From Emergencia sp. 1XD21-10 (GTDB taxonomy: Bacteria; Bacillota; Clostridia; Peptostreptococcales; Anaerovoracaceae), in NCBI RefSeq assembly GCF_009936045.1, contig NZ_QWEQ01000025.1, positions 1 to 55,470 on the forward strand: a stretch of DNA of 55,470 nt, read 5' to 3'. Shown here one piece after another: positions 51,889 through 55,470 of the stretch (position 1 is its first letter; each line of letters starts with the position of its first letter). The notes below the pieces were generated by a model, which was not told the DNA's origin, searched no databases, and saw only the letters and a list, made by a program, of their open reading frames with translations. The position numbers and the translations under genes were made by a program.

Positions 51889-51922
51889 CAGGCGGCCGAG
51901 TAATCTTGGCTGCTTGTTTTTC
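51889..51922 (+). terminator. Terminator after ridA-like gene
   Basis: CAGGCGGCCGAG and CTTGGCTGCTTG pair imperfectly around TAAT and are followed by TTTTT. It closes the PLP-enzyme/RidA operon just before the MATE gene. Confidence 0.7.
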
Positions 51923-51941
51923 TGGAAAGGGGGGCGAAATT

Positions 51942-53291
51942 TTGAACGATGAGAAGAAAGGGCTGTCTCTCATGACAGAAGGAGTTATCTGGAAGAAACT
52001 CATCGGCTTTGCAGTTCCGGTATTTTGCTGTTCGGTATTTCAGCAGCTTTATTCTACCGTTGATGCGGTTATAGTGGGGCGTTTTGTAGGAACAGAGGGC
52101 CTTGCTGCTATCGGCGTGACAGGGCAGATTATCATGCTTGCAGTCAGTATTGGTCTGGGACTGATGATGGGCATCAGCACGGCAGTCAGCGAGTATTGCG
52201 GCGAGGGACGTTTTGATAAGGTGCGTCAGGTTATTGTGATTTCTATCTTTGTGGTAATTGCAACATGGATTCTGAAGCTGATTACAGGGCTTTTTCTGGC
52301 TGAGCCTATTTTGCGGGCTGTGAATACACCACCGGAGGTGCTCGCCAGTGCGGTGCTTTATCTGAAGATTGTCTTCGTAGGAGGGCTTTTTACTTATGCA
52401 TACAGCATGTGCATTTTTATTATGCGAGCCTGTGGAGACGGCAGCAGACCTCTGTTTTTTCTGGCATTTTCCTGTATCTGTAATATTGTCCTCGACTTGC
52501 TCTTTGTCAAGGGGCTATCTATGGGTGTTGCAGGTGCCGCGATTGGCACAGTCATTGCGGAGAGTCTGGCGGTGCTGATGTGTCTTGTCTATATGAAGAA
52601 AAAGATGCCTATGCTTTGGGTCAGCCGGGAGGATTTTCGCAATACGAAAAAATCAAGGGTGGCTTACGTGCTGAAGTTGTCTGTACCGACCAGTCTGCAG
52701 GTGAGTATTGTCAGCCTGGTGGCGATTTTTGTGCAGGCGGTTATCAACGAGTATGGTGCAGTGGTGGTAGCAGGCTATGCCGCGGCACAAAAGATTGAGC
52801 AGATTGTCATCATGTTTGTCAATGCACTTTCCGGTGCTCTGAATACGTTCACGGCGCAGAACCGGGGTGCGGCACGCTTTGATCGGATTAAAGAAGGAAG
52901 ACATATAACGGTGCTCATCAGTGTAGGCTTTATGGCAGTGATGACGGTATTTGTTTTCTTTGCCGGAAAACCGCTGCTGGGCATTTTTGTAGATGATGCA
53001 AACAGTGCTGCCGTGGTGGAGGAAGGATACCTGTATCTTAAAATTACTTGTGGTTTTTACATCATTTTGGGTCTGTGGCAGGCATATATGGCAGTGCTGC
53101 GGGGTATGGCGGATGTACTGATGCCGCTGGTGATCGGCGGGATTCAGATTTTAGCGAATCTGTCTGCAATCTGGGTTCTTGAACCGCTTTTCGGCAAAGG
53201 TGGAATCTGGCTTGCTGTGGGCGTCAGCTGGAGTTTATGCTTTTTGGCGGCGCTTGTGAGGATGCGGAAATATCGTTTAGAGAAAGGATGA
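51942..53291 (+). CDS. MATE-family efflux transporter, second copy
   Basis: Multidrug and toxin extrusion transporter of 449 residues with about twelve helices in two MatE halves. Characteristic parts are FQQLYSTVDAVIVGRFVGTEGL near 33-54 and MGISTAVSEYCGEGRFDKV near 79. I place the start at the TTG at 51942 because GGGGGG lies seven nt upstream. The earlier in-frame codons overlap the terminator of the operon before it, which would make an N-terminus without family resemblance. It is only moderately similar to the MATE protein at 20177. Substrate unknown. Confidence 0.85.
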   Translation: MNDEKKGLSLMTEGVIWKKLIGFAVPVFCCSVFQQLYSTVDAVIVGRFVGTEGLAAIGVTGQIIMLAVSIGLGLMMGISTAVSEYCGEGRFDKVRQVIVISIFVVIATWILKLITGLFLAEPILRAVNTPPEVLASAVLYLKIVFVGGLFTYAYSMCIFIMRACGDGSRPLFFLAFSCICNIVLDLLFVKGLSMGVAGAAIGTVIAESLAVLMCLVYMKKKMPMLWVSREDFRNTKKSRVAYVLKLSVPTSLQVSIVSLVAIFVQAVINEYGAVVVAGYAAAQKIEQIVIMFVNALSGALNTFTAQNRGAARFDRIKEGRHITVLISVGFMAVMTVFVFFAGKPLLGIFVDDANSAAVVEEGYLYLKITCGFYIILGLWQAYMAVLRGMADVLMPLVIGGIQILANLSAIWVLEPLFGKGGIWLAVGVSWSLCFLAALVRMRKYRLEKG

Positions 53292-53330
53292 AGGTATCTG
53301 TGCGGCTGCGGTTGTGTTTTTGCGGCTTCG

Positions 53331-53643
53331 ATTGTGCAAAAGTGAGAAAACAGGGGCGGTTTGCACAACCAGCTGCGGATTGGAGCGCTAAAAGTTGTGC
53401 GAATTCTTTCTTTTTAGGGTGATATGCACAACCAGATAGGCGATGCGTATGCAGTAGTTGTGTAAAGTAGGTTAAATTGCAGAGTAATTGCACAACCAGA
53501 GAAATACAAATGTGATTAAAGTTGTGCAAATAGGCACGAAAAAGTGCATCTTGCAAAACATCTACTGCTAAAGTTGTGCAGATTTGCAAATCGGTAAGAT
53601 GATTTGCACAACACATGCTTTAGGAATGAGAGCAAAGTTGTAC
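53331..53643. repeat. Hairpin array 3: GCACAAC-N24-GTTGTGC units
   Basis: Right arms GTTGTGC (or one-base variants) start at 53331, 53394, 53457, 53521, 53573 and 53637; the steps are 63, 63, 64, 52 and 64 bp. Left arms GCACAAC are intact at 53363, 53426, 53490 and 53606, each exactly 24 nt from its right arm. The left arms of the first and fifth units are decayed (a GCAAAAC lies at 53553). Loops are different except for a CAG next to three left arms. I find no terminal inverted repeats or target duplication. The array fills the gap after the MATE gene and has no credible ORF. Confidence 0.78.
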
Positions 53644-53785
53644 ATTGGATGTAGGAGGAAATGCAATCTGTAATTTAGGTGGCGAATCCCCGTGTGTTTT
53701 CTCGCCGCCCTTGTGCTTCTTTGAAAAAAGGAGTAAAATAATGGTGAAATCCTAGGGAACATGTTTAAATGGGAAAGGCACGCAT
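53644..53785 (+). other. Intergenic sequence before the LysR gene
   Basis: It contains GGCGA/TCGCC (53681-53685, 53702-53706), a small hairpin without a good T-run, and an AAAAAAGGAG purine-rich stretch near 53725. I see no convincing promoter, although the LysR gene needs one here. GGAAAGG precedes the LysR start by 8 nt. Confidence 0.4.
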
Positions 53786-54688
53786 ATGACTTTACAAAAA
53801 TTGAAATACTTGATTACGATTGCGGAAAAAGGTTCTATTACGGAGGCCGCAAAGGCTTTGTATATTTCGCAGCCCAGTCTTTCTCAAATGGTAAAAGAAA
53901 TCGAGAAGGAATTGAATTTTACCATTTTTACTCGCTGCCGCACAGGTGCTAAGTTGACAACGGAGGGTATGGAGTTTTTAGGTTACGCAAGGCAGGTTGT
54001 GCAGCAGATGGAGCTTCTAGAGGGAAGATATTTTGGCAGCGAGGCAGGAAAACAGCGCTTTTGTGTATCTTCACAGCATTACACCTTCGGAGCGAATGCT
54101 TTTGTTGAGTTGGTGAAACAGTTTGGACAGCAGCGGTATGAGTTTATTTTAAATGAAACACAGACGTACCAGGTAATTGCTGATGTTCGAAATCGGTTCA
54201 GTGACCTTGGGATTCTTTATCTAAGTGACAGCAACAGACAGGTGATGCATAAAACCCTGGAGGAAAACAATCTGAAGTTTTACGAATTATTTACCGCAAA
54301 ACCTCACGTGTTTTTATGGAGAAAGCATCCTTTGGCAAAGAGAGAAAAACTTAGCTTGGAAGATTTGAAACCATATCCGAGACTCAGCTTTGTACAGGGT
54401 GTATATGAGTCTTCCAATTATGCGGAGGAGCTGTTCAGTAGCGAGGATGTGGAAAAGAGTATCAAGATTAGTGATCGGGCTGCAATTGTCAATTTCATGA
54501 TAGGGTTAAACGGATATACCATTTCAAGTGGAATTTTTCCAAAGGATTTGCACGGAGATGAGATTCATTCGATTCCACTGGACGCAGAGGAAACGATTCA
54601 TATTGGCTATATTTTAAATAAGGACAGGGAGCTATCTGAACTGGGAAAAATCTATGTTGAAGCAATCAGACAGTATCAGTCTGAATAA
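53786..54688 (+). CDS. LysR-family regulator, separate lineage
   Basis: LysR-type regulator of 300 residues. The N-terminal helix-turn-helix is SITEAAKALYISQPSLSQMVKEIEKEL near 16-42, followed by an effector domain with QHYTFGANAFVELVKQF near 94. It differs from the three MIDxQD regulators in sequence (it starts MTLQKLKYLITIAEKG), so it belongs to another branch. It is oriented toward the LysE-type exporter gene 94 bp downstream. LysR-LysE pairs are a common arrangement for amino-acid export, so it may control that gene, although LysR regulators more often control divergent genes. Confidence 0.88.
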   Translation: MTLQKLKYLITIAEKGSITEAAKALYISQPSLSQMVKEIEKELNFTIFTRCRTGAKLTTEGMEFLGYARQVVQQMELLEGRYFGSEAGKQRFCVSSQHYTFGANAFVELVKQFGQQRYEFILNETQTYQVIADVRNRFSDLGILYLSDSNRQVMHKTLEENNLKFYELFTAKPHVFLWRKHPLAKREKLSLEDLKPYPRLSFVQGVYESSNYAEELFSSEDVEKSIKISDRAAIVNFMIGLNGYTISSGIFPKDLHGDEIHSIPLDAEETIHIGYILNKDRELSELGKIYVEAIRQYQSE

Positions 54689-54744
54689 ACATAGGGACAG
54701 TTTATGGATTAGCATAATAATTAGATATTACCTATTGATAACTG

Positions 54745-54770
54745 TTTCGTGGTATGATGATACCACGAAA
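54745..54770. promoter_or_regulatory. Perfect 11-bp inverted repeat before the exporter gene
   Basis: TTTCGTGGTAT (54745-54755), GATG, ATACCACGAAA (54760-54770) is a perfect palindrome ending next to AGGAGG (54770-54775) of the exporter gene. It could be an operator or an RNA hairpin that controls access to the ribosome site. A TATGAT within it could be the -10 of a promoter, but no good -35 is seen. Confidence 0.6.
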
Positions 54771-54782
54771 GGAGGCGTAATT

Positions 54783-55367
54783 ATGCCAGGTTATGTAATA
54801 GGTAATTTTTTTATTTATGCAATGATTAACGCATTTACACCGGGACCGGGGAATGTGCTAGCGCTTAATACGGTGACAAACTATGGATGGAAAAGGGGAA
54901 AGCCTTTATTCTTCGGGATTTTTACAGGGTATTTTGTCGTTGAGATTTTGTGTGCAATTTTCGTGTTCGGTGTTAGCACAGTGCTGCCTTCTATGCTTGG
55001 GGTAATGAAATATATAGGTGCAGCTTATATTCTGTGGCTTGCAATCCATATGGCAATCAGTAAGCCTACAGAAAGCAGTGATGGTAAATCGGCATCCTTT
55101 ATGAAAGGCTTTTTACTCCAGTTTGTAAATGTGAAAATTTATTTGTTTGGTATTACAGCGTTGACAGGCTATGTTACAAATTATAGTACTGAATTTGGAA
55201 CTTTGATTCTTTTTGAGCTTATTATTGCAACGATAGGAACGATTGCAACATCAACTTGGGTTGGAGTAGGGCTGTTAATTCAGAGAGTTTATCAGCAGCA
55301 TTACAGAGTGATTAATATCGTGCTGGCAGCGACTCTGATGGAATGTGTGTATAGTATGCTGAAGTAA
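54783..55367 (+). CDS. LysE/RhtB-family exporter
   Basis: Amino-acid exporter-like membrane protein of 194 residues from the ATG at 54783, which has AGGAGG seven nt upstream. The family signature is NAFTPGPGNVLALNTV near 15-30. About six hydrophobic helices are present. It is the last complete gene. In a peptide-consuming cell it would export excess amino acids released by the peptidases; this is inference from context. Substrate unknown. Confidence 0.9.
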   Translation: MPGYVIGNFFIYAMINAFTPGPGNVLALNTVTNYGWKRGKPLFFGIFTGYFVVEILCAIFVFGVSTVLPSMLGVMKYIGAAYILWLAIHMAISKPTESSDGKSASFMKGFLLQFVNVKIYLFGITALTGYVTNYSTEFGTLILFELIIATIGTIATSTWVGVGLLIQRVYQQHYRVINIVLAATLMECVYSMLK

Positions 55368-55394
55368 CCGAAAAATGTTTTGCGTTGAAAGCGA

Positions 55395-55429
55395 ACGGGA
55401 AAATCTTACTTGTGATTTTCCCGTTTTTC
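55395..55429. terminator. Terminator after exporter gene
   Basis: ACGGGAAAATC (55395-55405) and GATTTTCCCGT (55414-55424) with a T-run. It is almost identical to the hairpin at 28948-28982 and overlaps the -35 of the promoter that follows. Confidence 0.85.
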
Positions 55430-55470
55430 ACGTATACTATAGGTACGAAGGAAAAGAGGTGAGTCGAAGA
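55410..55470 (+). promoter_or_regulatory. Promoter for a gene beyond the right edge
   Basis: TTGTGA (55410-55415), 17 nt, TATACT (55433-55438), followed by ATAGGTACGAAG, nearly duplicates 36796-36840, the promoter of the DUF1703-type gene. AAAAGAGGTGAG near the edge could be a ribosome site. A second DUF1703-type paralog probably begins just outside the window. Confidence 0.65.

Noticed and set aside
53224-53616. Antisense and forward short ORFs across hairpin array 3
   Set aside because: They arise from the repeat sequence and the end of the MATE gene, and have no ribosome site or recognisable domain.

Overview
The window looks like the chromosome of a strictly anaerobic, peptide- or amino-acid-fermenting member of the Clostridia (Bacillota). 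Genes mostly have AGGAGG-type ribosome sites and sigma-A promoters. The redox core is an [FeFe] hydrogenase and a flavin-based transhydrogenase, and many cytosolic peptidases and amidohydrolases follow. A relative of Anaerovoracaceae (former Clostridiales Family XIII) would fit, but that is a guess from gene content.

Region 1 (1-7.8 kb): comEC and holA, a DMT exporter, then a sigma-54 module. This module has an enhancer-binding activator, two inverted repeats, a textbook -24/-12 promoter and the genes it should drive (a cysteine hydrolase and an M20 amidohydrolase). Region 2 (8.3-19.8 kb): redox genes. Three genes form a Stn-like/HydBC-like complex (NuoE-like, NuoF-like, and a 1171-residue NfnB/NuoG-like fusion). 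After a structured RNA-like segment and a reversed Rpn-type nuclease gene comes a two-gene operon for an NfnB-like electron-input protein and an M3-type [FeFe] hydrogenase. Region 3 (19.8-24.1 kb): MATE exporter, MarR regulator and PepV-like dipeptidase, with two intergenic hairpin arrays.

Region 4 (24.1-49.4 kb): three LysR-headed modules with near-identical divergent promoter regions. They hold six paralogous cytosolic S10 serine carboxypeptidase-like proteins, M20, M14 and S9 peptidases, three amidohydrolases (one apparently lacking its metal ligands) and two GPH-type transporters. A DUF1703-type ATPase/nuclease gene sits between modules 2 and 3, and a visibly AT-richer stretch sits inside module 3. 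Region 5 (49.4-55.5 kb): a GntR regulator, a PLP enzyme, RidA, a second MATE exporter, a third hairpin array, a LysR gene and a LysE-type exporter. The window ends in a promoter that duplicates the one before the DUF1703 gene. A 16-bp motif (TTATTGAACATATCAG) precedes five transcription units of regions 4 and 5 and suggests one regulon.

The most unusual signal is a set of three intergenic arrays (19824-20174, 22180-22580, 53331-53643). Each has about six units of a short palindrome whose arms are constant within the array but differ between arrays: CACCAT/ATGGTG, CGCCAT/ATGGCG and GCACAAC/GTTGTGC. Loops have a fixed length (20, 23 and 24 nt) but variable sequence, and units recur every 62, 51 and 63 bp. 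The second array is bounded by perfect 18-bp terminal inverted repeats and a near-perfect 10-bp direct repeat, like a small non-autonomous mobile element.
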